Shown one piece after another: positions 25,591 to 34,581 of a stretch of DNA of 64,000 bases (position 1 is its first letter; every line of letters starts with the position of its first letter). The position numbers and the translations under genes are program-made. The notes under the pieces were generated by a model. It did not search any database. It saw nothing but the letters and a program-made list of their open reading frames with translations, and was not told where the DNA came from. This DNA is from Dyadobacter pollutisoli (GTDB taxonomy: Bacteria; Bacteroidota; Bacteroidia; Cytophagales; Spirosomataceae), in assembly GCF_026625565.1 (NCBI RefSeq), contig NZ_CP112998.1, positions 4,962,501 to 5,026,500 of the forward strand, in the 5' to 3' direction.

Positions 25591-26337
25591 TCAATTCTTC
25601 ACACTTGACTCATTCTGTTTGGGAAAACGGTAGAGATAAGGCGCTTTGTTGGCGGCACCTGTAAATTTCTTTTTCAGACGTTCCAGCACGTTGAGCTCCA
25701 GAACACGTTTTGGAAAGTTATTGGCCGCAAAGGATTTCTCAAGAATCGTTTCATAAAGCTCCTGGACCTCTTTCATCGTAAATGTTTCGGGCAATAAATG
25801 AAAGGCCACCCGTTTCCGGTCCAGATCGGCGCGAAGGGACTCAATTGCCTCGTCAACAAGTTGATTATGGTCCATAATCATTTGGGGAATGGCGTTGACA
25901 GGGTACCACTCAATTGACTCATCGATTTCATTTTTTTGAGCGACGACATTGTTTAAATCAACCAGCGCATAATAGCCAATTCCTATAAATCGGCGGGTAA
26001 ACCATTCGTACTCTCTGCGTTTAGTTTCATCGTCTAATGTATTTGGGTTAAGCTCTATGAGCCGATCCAGAAAATTGCGGCTGTTCCGACTCGCTTTCCC
26101 CATCGTCTTAAACGACTCCAGGTAGACGTCTTTAATACCAGTTCGATCCTCTAATATTCGCTTGGCCGCTTCGTCTGTGTCCTCATCCTGGTAAACAAAT
26201 CCGCTGGGTAATGCCCAGAAATCTCCTTGGAAGTGGAGCTTGGGCACAAGTACTTTGAGCTGTTTGTCCTGGTAACCAAAAATGACGCAATGAATGGAGA
26301 CTTGCTGAATATAGCCTTGCTGACTTATGATATGCAT
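25591..26337 (-). CDS. NUDIX-domain transcriptional regulator (NrtR/AraR-like)
   Basis: 248 residues from the ATG at 26337; upstream in-frame codons cross an AT-rich leader and are unlikely to be translated. Residues 10-150 form a NUDIX fold (FWALPSGFVYQDEDTDEAAKR), and the C-terminal part (about 165-235) contains a winged-helix-like segment with FTMKEVQELYETIL and FPKRVLELNVLERL. The NUDIX box is degenerate: where hydrolases have REUXEE, this protein has RILEDR, so it should bind rather than hydrolyse its ligand. Regulators of this type repress sugar or NAD genes in Bacteroidota. It faces the SusC gene across two palindromes, which are its likely operators. Confidence 0.85.
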   Translation of the reverse strand: MHIISQQGYIQQVSIHCVIFGYQDKQLKVLVPKLHFQGDFWALPSGFVYQDEDTDEAAKRILEDRTGIKDVYLESFKTMGKASRNSRNFLDRLIELNPNTLDDETKRREYEWFTRRFIGIGYYALVDLNNVVAQKNEIDESIEWYPVNAIPQMIMDHNQLVDEAIESLRADLDRKRVAFHLLPETFTMKEVQELYETILEKSFAANNFPKRVLELNVLERLKKKFTGAANKAPYLYRFPKQNESSVKN

Positions 26338-26545
26338 ACGTATAAAAAATATTGGTAAAAAGTAAACAAAGGGAACCGTTGCCGCAACGTTTTGCAATGA
26401 AAAAAACCAAAGCAACTGCAAACCTAAAAGTTTGAAATCCATAGAAGCAATTGGGACAACCAGATTTTCTGTCGGGCAGGTTCGCAGAGATGCATCTCAC
26501 AGCCTTAAAAAGGCATCCACATCCCAAAGGTACAGGATCAAAAAA

Positions 26546-26659
26546 ATTATTATCTTTTTTTTTAGATAATAATAAATTTTTCATTTTCCTTTGCTAAACC
26601 ATTGCATTGGAAGGGTATTATTTTGAACAAAATTTATTATCTATTTTTTTAGATAATAA
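26546..26659. promoter_or_regulatory. Two operators TTATTATCT-N8-AGATAATAA
   Basis: The palindrome TTATTATCT-N8-AGATAATAA occurs at 26547-26572 and again at 26634-26659, both with perfect 9-base arms and T-rich 8-base centres. Outer bases extend the first to 10-base arms (26546-26573). The centres are 87 bases apart. They lie between the NUDIX regulator and the SusC gene and are the natural targets of that regulator. Confidence 0.8.
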
Positions 26660-26701
26660 TAAATTATACTTCACTTTGCTCGCGTTTTTCAACTTTCACC
26701 C

Positions 26702-29700
26702 ATGCTTTTCTCAACGGGAAAGCTACTAGTCTACTTAACTATATGTCTTATGAAGTGCAGCTTTACTAATGAAATCAGGCTGATCTCACGGCTGGCGCTG
26801 GGATTGCTCACTGCGACTATGATGTTCGCAAATTCTGTATTCGCGGATCCCCAAATCCCCGTTTTTCAACATACGAAGAGCGCAGTAGCGGGATTAGTGA
26901 CCGATGAGGCCGACAAACCGTTGCCGGGAGTGACCATTCAGGTGAAGCGAACTCTGGAAGGGACCGTTACAGACGAACATGGCAAATTCAGCCTGGACGT
27001 TGAAGACGGGGCCGTTCTTGTTTTTTCGTTTATTGGTTACACAAAGTTGGAATTGCCGGTTAATGGTCGTTCCAGCCTCGCAGTTCAGATGCAACCTGAA
27101 TTGAAATCGCTCGATGAGGTGGTTGTGGTGGGCTATGGCACACAACGCAAGTCTGACCTCACCGGGGCTATTTCTTCGGTAAACGTCAAAGATCTGGCCA
27201 AAGCGACGCCGATCAACACCACCGAGGCCTTGCAGGGCAGAGCTGCGGGGGTGATGGTTTCCACGAATTCCGGTTCACCCGGTAGTGAAGGTACCATCCG
27301 TATCAGGGGCATAGGGACGGTCAATAACAATGACCCTTTGTATATCGTGGATGGCATGTTCGTCAGTAGCATCAACTTTTTAAGTCCATCCGACATTGCC
27401 CGGCTGGAAATTTTAAAGGATGCATCGGCCACAGCCATTTACGGGTCGAGGGGAGCCAACGGTGTGGTGCTGATCACGACCCAAAGGGGCGCTGGCGGCA
27501 AACCTGTTGTTTCGTTCAATGCGACCACTTCTTTTAGCAAAGTGAGCAATCTGACGCAAACGTTGAATAGGGACCAGTTTCTTGATTATCAGAAAACAGC
27601 CTACCTGAACGGTTATCTACGTTCGACGCCGAATGCTGAACCTTCCATTGATCCATTCACAACCAGCAATCCCTTTTTCAACCAGCTCAAAATAGTGAAG
27701 GCCCAGTATGACAAAGGTACCTCAACGAACTGGGCCGACGCGTTGTTGAAAACGGCAGTCATTCAAAGCTACGACCTTGGCATCCGTGGTGGTACCGAAA
27801 CGGCGCGGTATGCGGCAAGCGCAGGTTATTTTGATCAGAAAGGAATTCTGCAGAACAGCGGTTACAGGCGGTATAACTTCCGGCTCAACACTGATTATAC
27901 GCTCGGTAAGCGGCTGGTCGTGGGTGAAAATTTAAACGTCACATATTCATCTACGTTGGGCAGCGGTGGATTTGCCGAGGGGCGGTCCAATGGTCCAATA
28001 GTTCAGATATTGGGGGCCGATCCGCTTTCACCCATTCTTAATCCCAATGCAAATCCCAACGATCCTGACTACCAGTACAATAAGTATGCCTCCTCGGCAA
28101 CCGGCTCGCCCAATCCGGCAGCCTCGATAGCCCGCATCAACGACCTGAACAATCAGCTAAAAATAGTTGGCAATGTGTATGCCGAACTGGATATATTAAG
28201 TGGCCTGAAATTACGCACCAGTTTAGGTTACGATTATAATAGCATTGATAATCCATCCTACAATCCCCGGTTTTTTATCTCTACGCAAGAACAAAACCCG
28301 ACCAGCGCTGTAACCCAGAACACGAGCTCGTTTTTTGGCCAGCTTTGGGAAAATACACTGACGTACAACACAAAAATTGCGAACCATTCCATCACGGCGC
28401 TTGCAGGCTATACCGAAGAGCTTTACCAGGGTAAGTTTACGAACGCCATCCGCCAAGGTACGGCTGACAATGACCCGTCGTTACAAGTACTCAATGCAGC
28501 AACCGGCGCAATTTCACTGACCGGCAACAAAACCCATTATGCCAACCAGTCGTATTTTGGCCGGATCAATTATGTGTTTGCCGATAAATACTTGCTTACT
28601 GCAACAGTACGGCGGGATGGTTCCTCGAAGTTCTCTTCAGCCAATCAGTGGGGAACATTTCCATCGCTTTCGACTGGATGGCATATCAGTAACGAAAAAT
28701 TCTTTCAGAAGCTAAATGCTGATTTTATAACTGATCTTAAAATAAGGGCCGGTTGGGGCCGAATTGGTAATCAAAGTTTACCTGGTGGAAACAACAACCC
28801 CTACCTGTCGCTGGTGGAGGGTGTCAATAACTACCGCTACATTTTAGGCGATGCGGTGGCCAATGGCAACTACCTGACGTCCCTGGGAACGCCCTCGATC
28901 ACCTGGGAAACCTCCGAACAAACTAACATCGGATTGGACCTCGGCCTTTTCAGTAACAGGCTGAAAGTTTCAGCCGACTATTTCGTGAAAAATACAAAGA
29001 ATATGCTGCTTCAGGTAGGGCTACCGACCTATGCCGGATTCCCGGGCATACCCTATACCAATGCGGGTAACATTGAGAACAAAGGCGTTGAGATCGTGAT
29101 CGGTTACTCAGGAAACGTCGGGAAACTGAATTACAGCCTGTCGGCCAACGCATCCCGGTTCGTTAATAGCGTGATAAGACTGGGGACAGGCAATGCGCCG
29201 ATTACTATGACCGATATTTATACCAGTCTCAGCGTAAACCGGACAGAAGTCGGCCGGTCGGTGGGTGAATTTTATGGCTGGGTGACCGACGGCATTTTTC
29301 AGAATGCAGGTGAAGTTAATGCCTATTCCAAAGAAGGCAAGCTGATCCAGCCCAACGCGCAGCCTGGCGATTTCAGGTTTAAAGACCTTAATAGTGATGG
29401 TGTCATTAATGCCAGTGACCGGACCTTTATCGGTAATCCGCTCCCGAAACTTACCTATGGCTTTAACATGAACCTGGCCTATCAGAATTTCGATCTCGCC
29501 TTGCTCTTCCAAGGTGCTTACGGAAACAAGCTCTTTAATGTCAATAAAAAGTACTTCAATACATTAACCGGAGTTACTGCCGCCAGTTTAAAAGCATACG
29601 AAGCTGCGTGGCGGGGCGAGGGCACATCCGATACCCAGCCCATTATAGCTACCGTAGATCGTAACGACAATTTCAGGGTATCTGACTGGTACGTAGAAGA

Positions 29701-29944
29701 CGGTTCGTACCTGCGACTCAAAAATCTTCAGATCGGGTACAGGCTGGCAGGGAATGGGGTGAAAAAAGTGGGTATCAGCAGCGCCCGGGCCTGGATTGGG
29801 GGAACAGACCTATTGACTTTCACAAAGTACAGCGGCAATGATCCGGAAGCAGGGCTGTCAGCCACTCCATTGCAAGGAGGTTGGGAATTTTCGCCCTATC
29901 CAAAAATGAAACGATACAGTCTGGGAGTTAACGTCACGTTTTAA
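26702..29944 (+). CDS. SusC-type TonB-dependent transporter (NUDIX-controlled locus)
   Basis: 1080 residues. The start at 26702 precedes a second in-frame ATG at 26750 (MKCSFTNEIRL), which gives a cleaner signal peptide ending SVFAD; both are possible. The carboxypeptidase-like domain (about 62-145: VAGLVTDEADKPLPGVTIQV) leads to a TonB-box-like VVVVGYGTQRKSD, a plug with IRGIGTVNNND and ILKDASATAIYGSRGANG, and a barrel ending YSLGVNVTF. No STN domain is present. The partner SusD follows 32 bases later. The operon has no glycoside hydrolase, so the cargo may be a small oligomer or an already degraded compound. Confidence 0.92.
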   Translation: MLFSTGKLLVYLTICLMKCSFTNEIRLISRLALGLLTATMMFANSVFADPQIPVFQHTKSAVAGLVTDEADKPLPGVTIQVKRTLEGTVTDEHGKFSLDVEDGAVLVFSFIGYTKLELPVNGRSSLAVQMQPELKSLDEVVVVGYGTQRKSDLTGAISSVNVKDLAKATPINTTEALQGRAAGVMVSTNSGSPGSEGTIRIRGIGTVNNNDPLYIVDGMFVSSINFLSPSDIARLEILKDASATAIYGSRGANGVVLITTQRGAGGKPVVSFNATTSFSKVSNLTQTLNRDQFLDYQKTAYLNGYLRSTPNAEPSIDPFTTSNPFFNQLKIVKAQYDKGTSTNWADALLKTAVIQSYDLGIRGGTETARYAASAGYFDQKGILQNSGYRRYNFRLNTDYTLGKRLVVGENLNVTYSSTLGSGGFAEGRSNGPIVQILGADPLSPILNPNANPNDPDYQYNKYASSATGSPNPAASIARINDLNNQLKIVGNVYAELDILSGLKLRTSLGYDYNSIDNPSYNPRFFISTQEQNPTSAVTQNTSSFFGQLWENTLTYNTKIANHSITALAGYTEELYQGKFTNAIRQGTADNDPSLQVLNAATGAISLTGNKTHYANQSYFGRINYVFADKYLLTATVRRDGSSKFSSANQWGTFPSLSTGWHISNEKFFQKLNADFITDLKIRAGWGRIGNQSLPGGNNNPYLSLVEGVNNYRYILGDAVANGNYLTSLGTPSITWETSEQTNIGLDLGLFSNRLKVSADYFVKNTKNMLLQVGLPTYAGFPGIPYTNAGNIENKGVEIVIGYSGNVGKLNYSLSANASRFVNSVIRLGTGNAPITMTDIYTSLSVNRTEVGRSVGEFYGWVTDGIFQNAGEVNAYSKEGKLIQPNAQPGDFRFKDLNSDGVINASDRTFIGNPLPKLTYGFNMNLAYQNFDLALLFQGAYGNKLFNVNKKYFNTLTGVTAASLKAYEAAWRGEGTSDTQPIIATVDRNDNFRVSDWYVEDGSYLRLKNLQIGYRLAGNGVKKVGISSARAWIGGTDLLTFTKYSGNDPEAGLSATPLQGGWEFSPYPKMKRYSLGVNVTF

Positions 29945-29976
29945 GCCCCATTTACTAACCGATAACATCTTTTAAT

Positions 29977-31530
29977 ATGAATAAAAATACTTTAAGCACA
30001 ATGGTCGTGGCCCTTGCGCTGCTTACCGCCACTTCCTGCAAAAAAGATTTGCTGGACAAAGCGCCCTACGGCGTGCAGACTGATGATAGTTTTTTCAAAA
30101 CAGCCGACGATTTAAATAAGACCTTAACAGCGGCCTACAGTTATCTGAACACTTCCGGTTTTCCGCCTGCCGAAGCAGCATTGTGGGCGATCGGCGACGT
30201 TGGTTCCGACGATGCCAACAAAGGTGGAGGGGCTTCAACGAATCAAAATGGTATTTACGACCTGTCGCTCGGTCAGCAGAAATCTACCAACAACATCATC
30301 GCCTTGTATTGGTCGAATCTTTACGCTATGATTGCGGCCTGCAACCTGGTGCTCGACAAACAATCCATTGTAACGGGAGATGCCAATGCCATTAAAAAAA
30401 TCGCCGACCAGGCTAAATTCCTTCGGGCTTACGGTTACTATGGGCTGGTAACCAACTTTGGCGATGTGCCTATGCCACTGACTTACCTTGATCCGGCAAA
30501 AGTGACCTTATCGAAGTCATCGAAAGCAGACATATGGGCGCAGATCGAGAAGGATTTAACGGATGCATCCGCCCTGCCCACGAAAAGTCAATGGGGAGCG
30601 GCGAACGAGGGCCGCGCCGCATCGGGCGCAGCCCTGGCGCTATTAGGGAAGGCTTACATGTTCCAGAAAAAATATACGCAGGCCGAAACCACATTTAACA
30701 AAGTAATGGATGACGGTTCGTATTCCCTGGTGGCCGACTATGGCGAGATTTTCCGTAAAGGATCCGGGGACAACAACAGTCCGGAATCTGTTTTTGATAT
30801 TAAACACAAAACCAATACCGGCAATTTTCCCGGAGAAGGGTCCTTCATTTTTTACTTCCTAATGCCGGCTGATGTTGCCATCGGGGGCACGGGCTATAAC
30901 GAAGCCACGGATGACCTGGTGAAAGAGTTTGAGAAAGGCGATCCGAGGGCAATTTATTCGATCTCGTTCAGAGGCGATGTTTACCCCAGTGGCGCCGCTA
31001 CTTATATTCAAAACAATACGGCATCTGTAAGCGGAAGGTCCAATCGGAAATATTTTGTGGTACCAGCAGAACGGACATCGCCTTTGCTCTTTGACGAAGC
31101 AAAAAGTAATCACCTGATCCGGTATGCAGAAGTATTGCTTTTGTATGCAGAAGCTTTAAATGAAAACGGGAAAGCTACGGAAGCCCTAAAATGGGTAAAT
31201 CTGGTACGCCAGCGTGCCCGTAACACACCCGCCAAGGATCCGCAACGCATCTCGACTACCTATGACCTGACGTATACGGGTACCCTGCTACCGGACGTCA
31301 CAATCACCGACCAGGCGGGCCTGCGGGCAGCGATCTGGCACGAGCAACGGGTGGAATTGGCCCTTGAAGGGCACCGCAGGGAATACCTCGTGCGCACAGG
31401 TAGGCTGGGACGGCGAATGGCGGCCGCCAAAAACATCGCCGTGTCCGACAGCAAATTCGACGTCTTGCCGATCCCGCAGACAGAAATTGATTTATCAAAT
31501 AATAAAATCATCCAAAATACTGGCTATTGA
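29977..31530 (+). CDS. SusD/RagB-type surface lipoprotein (NUDIX-controlled locus)
   Basis: 517 residues. The lipobox TATSC gives lipidation at Cys21, followed by KKDLLDKAPYG. The helical core includes AKFLRAYGYYGLVTNFGDVPMPL at about 148-170 and TPR-like helices ALALLGKAYMFQKKYTQAET. The C-terminus has VLLLYAEALNENG and EQRVELALEGHRREYLVRTGR, then the family end PQTEIDLSNNKIIQNTGY. The likely ligand is unknown. Its last codons overlap an upstream frame of the decayed gene that follows, so translation may have been coupled to it once. Confidence 0.92.
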   Translation: MNKNTLSTMVVALALLTATSCKKDLLDKAPYGVQTDDSFFKTADDLNKTLTAAYSYLNTSGFPPAEAALWAIGDVGSDDANKGGGASTNQNGIYDLSLGQQKSTNNIIALYWSNLYAMIAACNLVLDKQSIVTGDANAIKKIADQAKFLRAYGYYGLVTNFGDVPMPLTYLDPAKVTLSKSSKADIWAQIEKDLTDASALPTKSQWGAANEGRAASGAALALLGKAYMFQKKYTQAETTFNKVMDDGSYSLVADYGEIFRKGSGDNNSPESVFDIKHKTNTGNFPGEGSFIFYFLMPADVAIGGTGYNEATDDLVKEFEKGDPRAIYSISFRGDVYPSGAATYIQNNTASVSGRSNRKYFVVPAERTSPLLFDEAKSNHLIRYAEVLLLYAEALNENGKATEALKWVNLVRQRARNTPAKDPQRISTTYDLTYTGTLLPDVTITDQAGLRAAIWHEQRVELALEGHRREYLVRTGRLGRRMAAAKNIAVSDSKFDVLPIPQTEIDLSNNKIIQNTGY

Positions 31531-31559
31531 GTTGTCAGTCGGACTTAAACAATAATCTT

Positions 31560-32347
31560 ATGCGATTTACCAGGCTTCGTTCCATATTGCTTTGTCTGCC
31601 AGTCGTTTTTGCCACCGCACTTCAGGCTCAAACCAATTTGCCCCAGTTAAGCAGTGAACTTGCTAAAAAGTTTACGACGAAAGATACCTTGTTTAAAGAG
31701 CCCTATGTTGATGTGGACGAGTGGCGCGATGCCCCCGTTCGGCATCGGTACATACATGGAGGGTTTAAAAACACAAACACCCGGTTTTCTTTTTACTTTC
31801 CGCCAAAGGAACAGTATCTGGGAAGGTCTTTTCAATACATAACACCTTTTCCTGATAATGAAACCCTCTTGCAGGGAGCAAAAGGAGAGGCCGATAAAAT
31901 TGGCTTTGCCATCAGCAGTGGGGCCTATTTTATTGAAACGAATGGTGGAGGTAGAGTGGATTTTTACCTGGGGGCAAATCCCCCTGCTTCGCTGCTCAAA
32001 GCCAGGATCCAAAAAGTGAGTAAAATAAAGGCAGGTGTATCCGCCGATCAGGCGGTCAGCATGAAATTGATGGTACCAATGTCACCTCAGGACAGGGGTA
32101 CTGCCGATGCTGCCTGGAAAAGTATTGGCGGCGGGATTTTGCAGGTTCAGATATTTTCCCGGTTGCCGCCAAGATTACGTCGCTGGACAAAACTGGCTCC
32201 CGGGTAACAATCAAGACTATCTATACTTTCACCAAGCCAGGTACTTATTTTCCAACGTTACGCGTAGCTTCTCAACGAACCGGTGATGCGAAAACCCCTT
32301 ATACACGAATCCAAAACCTCGACCGGGTGCGGGTGGTTGTGAAATAA
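31560..32347 (+). pseudogene. Decayed secreted hydrolase-like gene with PKD-type C-terminus
   Basis: The frame from ATG 31560 encodes a signal peptide (LCLPVVFATALQAQ), then RFSFYFPPKEQYLGRSFQYI and GAYFIETNGGG. From memory this is the start of a large secreted protein family in which an alpha/beta-hydrolase-like core follows and a PKD-like domain closes the chain. Here the core is missing: about 30 codons later the text already matches the PKD-like end. In addition, the frame breaks near the GGG at 32133-32135, where one base seems lost. The other frame then reads DIFPVAAKITSLDKTG and ends QNLDRVRVVVK with a stop at 32347. Two independent lesions indicate a pseudogene. Confidence 0.65.
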
Positions 32348-32410
32348 CAAAATGATCTTACATCAAGTGAATCTCAGATTTTTCTTTTTAATAAATGTTC
32401 TTTCGAAAAA

Positions 32411-34090
32411 ATGAAACATCATATTTTAACCAAATTGTTAACCATCACGATGGTATTATTGGTGCCCGTGTTTGGTTTTTCCCAAAACAACCAGAACTTT
32501 TCTATCATTGAAAAGCTCCCCCCGGCTCCAAAACCAGAACCTTTTATTGTCAAAACGATCCCTACACCAAAAAATGTTTTTGAGACAGACCTGGTGAATT
32601 ACCTGCCTGATGGCAAGCATATCATTTTGGAAGCTCATTTTGTGGGTAAGAAAAAGAGCGACCTGGCTGTGATGAAAGATGATGGCAGTGGTTTCAAATG
32701 CCTTACCTGCGATTTAAAGGAAGAAATTGGCGATGAAATGCCCGTGCCTCTGCCAGATGGCAAAACTGTTTACTCGCCCCGTGGTATTCTGGAATGCAGC
32801 CCGTCGATCGCGAATTGCAAAGAATCCCGAATACTTCCATTGGAGTATCCAGAGATTCCGGGAGCCAAAATTGTAAGGCGAATAGCTACAAATATGTCGC
32901 CGAACGGAAAGCACGTTGCGACAGGATTGGTCACTACGAGAGGATATCTTGTATTGGTAAGCGAATTGACCAGGGTGTCTGATGAAAAAGGCGATCGCTA
33001 CGAATTACGGAATGCAAAAGTGGTTGCAAGCAGTCCCAATGAGGCAGATTTTGCAGCATTCAGACCTAAAATCGACGGTGCTGGCGAAGTGAAAAGTTTT
33101 GCGGATGGTGGCAAATCTCTTATCAACCTTGCGCTGTTTGAAAGTAGTAACTACGATTTGGCAAAGATTGACCTAAGTACCGGTAACATTAGTCGGGTAA
33201 CGAAGCATTTTAGTTATGATGAAGGCACCTATCCTTCACCGGATGGAAAATGGCTTATATTTCAAACACACCGACATACGCCCCGTATGGATGTGTTCGG
33301 GCTAATTCCCCGCCCACTTATCGCAGGCTTGCCACAAGCTGCGGGGGTGTCTTACCAACGCAATGCAGAGTTTGAAGACAACTATAAAGCAACACGTTTT
33401 TATGGCCTGACCATGGCTGATAACTACGGAGACCGGGCGCGCTTGCCAGAAGAGGGTTACACGGGAATTAATATCATGACCGATAAAGAAGACGCCAAGC
33501 TGTACAACCATCTGGGAAATTTTGCATGGCATCCGTCCAGTACACGGGGTTTTTTCTGGGAGCAAAAAGACCCCGAAACGGTTAAGGAAGGAGAACTCAC
33601 GGGAAGGCTGAGATTCATAGAATTCACTTCTAGAAAACCAACCAAACCACTTCAAAAGGTATTTCCTGATATGAAATGGGCCACGGACCTGAAAGATTTT
33701 AAATGGACAACCGCAACCTACCCTGAACAGGGAACTCTCAAAGGGAAAGTTTCGGGCTATGCCGAGATAAGCACGCTGAAACCCGCCGAAGGATCTTCGG
33801 AAGAGCCCCGCAGGGTTATTAAATACGTAGACTTTACCGATGACGGTGAATATATTTTGAATGGCACCGAGTCTTCGACACTTAGAGCAGGAGGCTACGA
33901 TAAACCTGTATCATGGGACGCTGATATCAAAGTAAGCGGTAAACACACAGGTTTTTTACTGGCAAAAAATGTAAAATTCAGGATTACGAGCATGTCATCG
34001 GGTATTATTCAAGCTCAGCTGGATAAGCGCAATATTGAAGTCGATCTGGCAAAAGGGTTGCCTACCGGCGTACCGGATGTGTTAAGGTAG
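32411..34090 (+). CDS. Secreted TolB/WD40-like beta-propeller protein
   Basis: 559 residues with a signal peptide ending GFSQN. Short repeats of the TolB type occur along the chain: LPDGKHIILEAHF, LPDGKTVYSPRG, SPNGKHVATGLV, SPDGKWLIFQTHR. A cysteine pair (CLTC) is near residue 97 and a second pair near 134-142. The last 150 residues (TLKGKVSGYAEI, then VKYVDFTDDGEYILNG-type strands) look like a separate beta domain. No catalytic motif is obvious. It may bind the product of the decayed hydrolase gene upstream, as the two lie 63 bases apart in one direction. The C-terminal region could also be a propeller blade closure. Confidence 0.7.
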   Translation: MKHHILTKLLTITMVLLVPVFGFSQNNQNFSIIEKLPPAPKPEPFIVKTIPTPKNVFETDLVNYLPDGKHIILEAHFVGKKKSDLAVMKDDGSGFKCLTCDLKEEIGDEMPVPLPDGKTVYSPRGILECSPSIANCKESRILPLEYPEIPGAKIVRRIATNMSPNGKHVATGLVTTRGYLVLVSELTRVSDEKGDRYELRNAKVVASSPNEADFAAFRPKIDGAGEVKSFADGGKSLINLALFESSNYDLAKIDLSTGNISRVTKHFSYDEGTYPSPDGKWLIFQTHRHTPRMDVFGLIPRPLIAGLPQAAGVSYQRNAEFEDNYKATRFYGLTMADNYGDRARLPEEGYTGINIMTDKEDAKLYNHLGNFAWHPSSTRGFFWEQKDPETVKEGELTGRLRFIEFTSRKPTKPLQKVFPDMKWATDLKDFKWTTATYPEQGTLKGKVSGYAEISTLKPAEGSSEEPRRVIKYVDFTDDGEYILNGTESSTLRAGGYDKPVSWDADIKVSGKHTGFLLAKNVKFRITSMSSGIIQAQLDKRNIEVDLAKGLPTGVPDVLR

Positions 34091-34529
34091 ATTATATCGG
34101 TTGGGTTCATTCCGTTTCCCATGTACATAAATAGCCAGTATGCCAGGTATCTTTTTTTCGAGACCAGCACATACCTAATCAACATTCTAAATAGTACAGT
34201 TCAACCCCCGATGAAAGTAATGTGCTGTAATTTGATTTCATGTAACACTAAAATGAACTACTATTAGGCTAAATCTTAATAGGTGTGATCGCCCAGAGAA
34301 AGGTGGCGAGTGTACGGAAAAACCACCGGTTCTGCGAACACTAATAAACGATAAATGGCAGAAAGGCGCGAGGGAAATAGAGCTTTGACAGATTTAACGC
34401 TATGAGCAAAGTTGGTGACTTTACCGGAAGCAATACTAATCCCGACTTCACAAACAGTGTCATCCAGGCCAGCTTGTTCTGGGCAATCCTTGTTATTAAA
34501 AACTGATAGTATTACCCAATTCAAAAGAA
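34091..34529. other. Intergenic region without a recognised gene
   Basis: About 440 bases between the propeller gene and the terminator of the oxidoreductase operon. A minus-strand frame of 95 codons (34276-34563) exists, but it has no start context, no family resemblance and runs through the terminator stem, so I do not call it a gene. No repeat or mobile-element end was found. Confidence 0.35.
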
Positions 34530-34564
34530 AATGCCCCGGATCGTGGCTGACCGTCCGGGGCATT
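34530..34564 (-). terminator. Rho-independent terminator of the oxidoreductase operon
   Basis: Perfect 11-base stem AATGCCCCGGA / TCCGGGGCATT with a 13-base loop. On the minus strand the stem is followed by TTCTTTTG, in the correct place just after the stop at 34582. Confidence 0.85.
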
Positions 34565-34581
34565 GCTATGTTTCCGTTGAT

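Noticed and set aside
34276..34563. 95-codon minus-strand frame, considered as a transposase remnant
   Set aside because: No transposase motif, no inverted-repeat ends, and it runs through the terminator stem.
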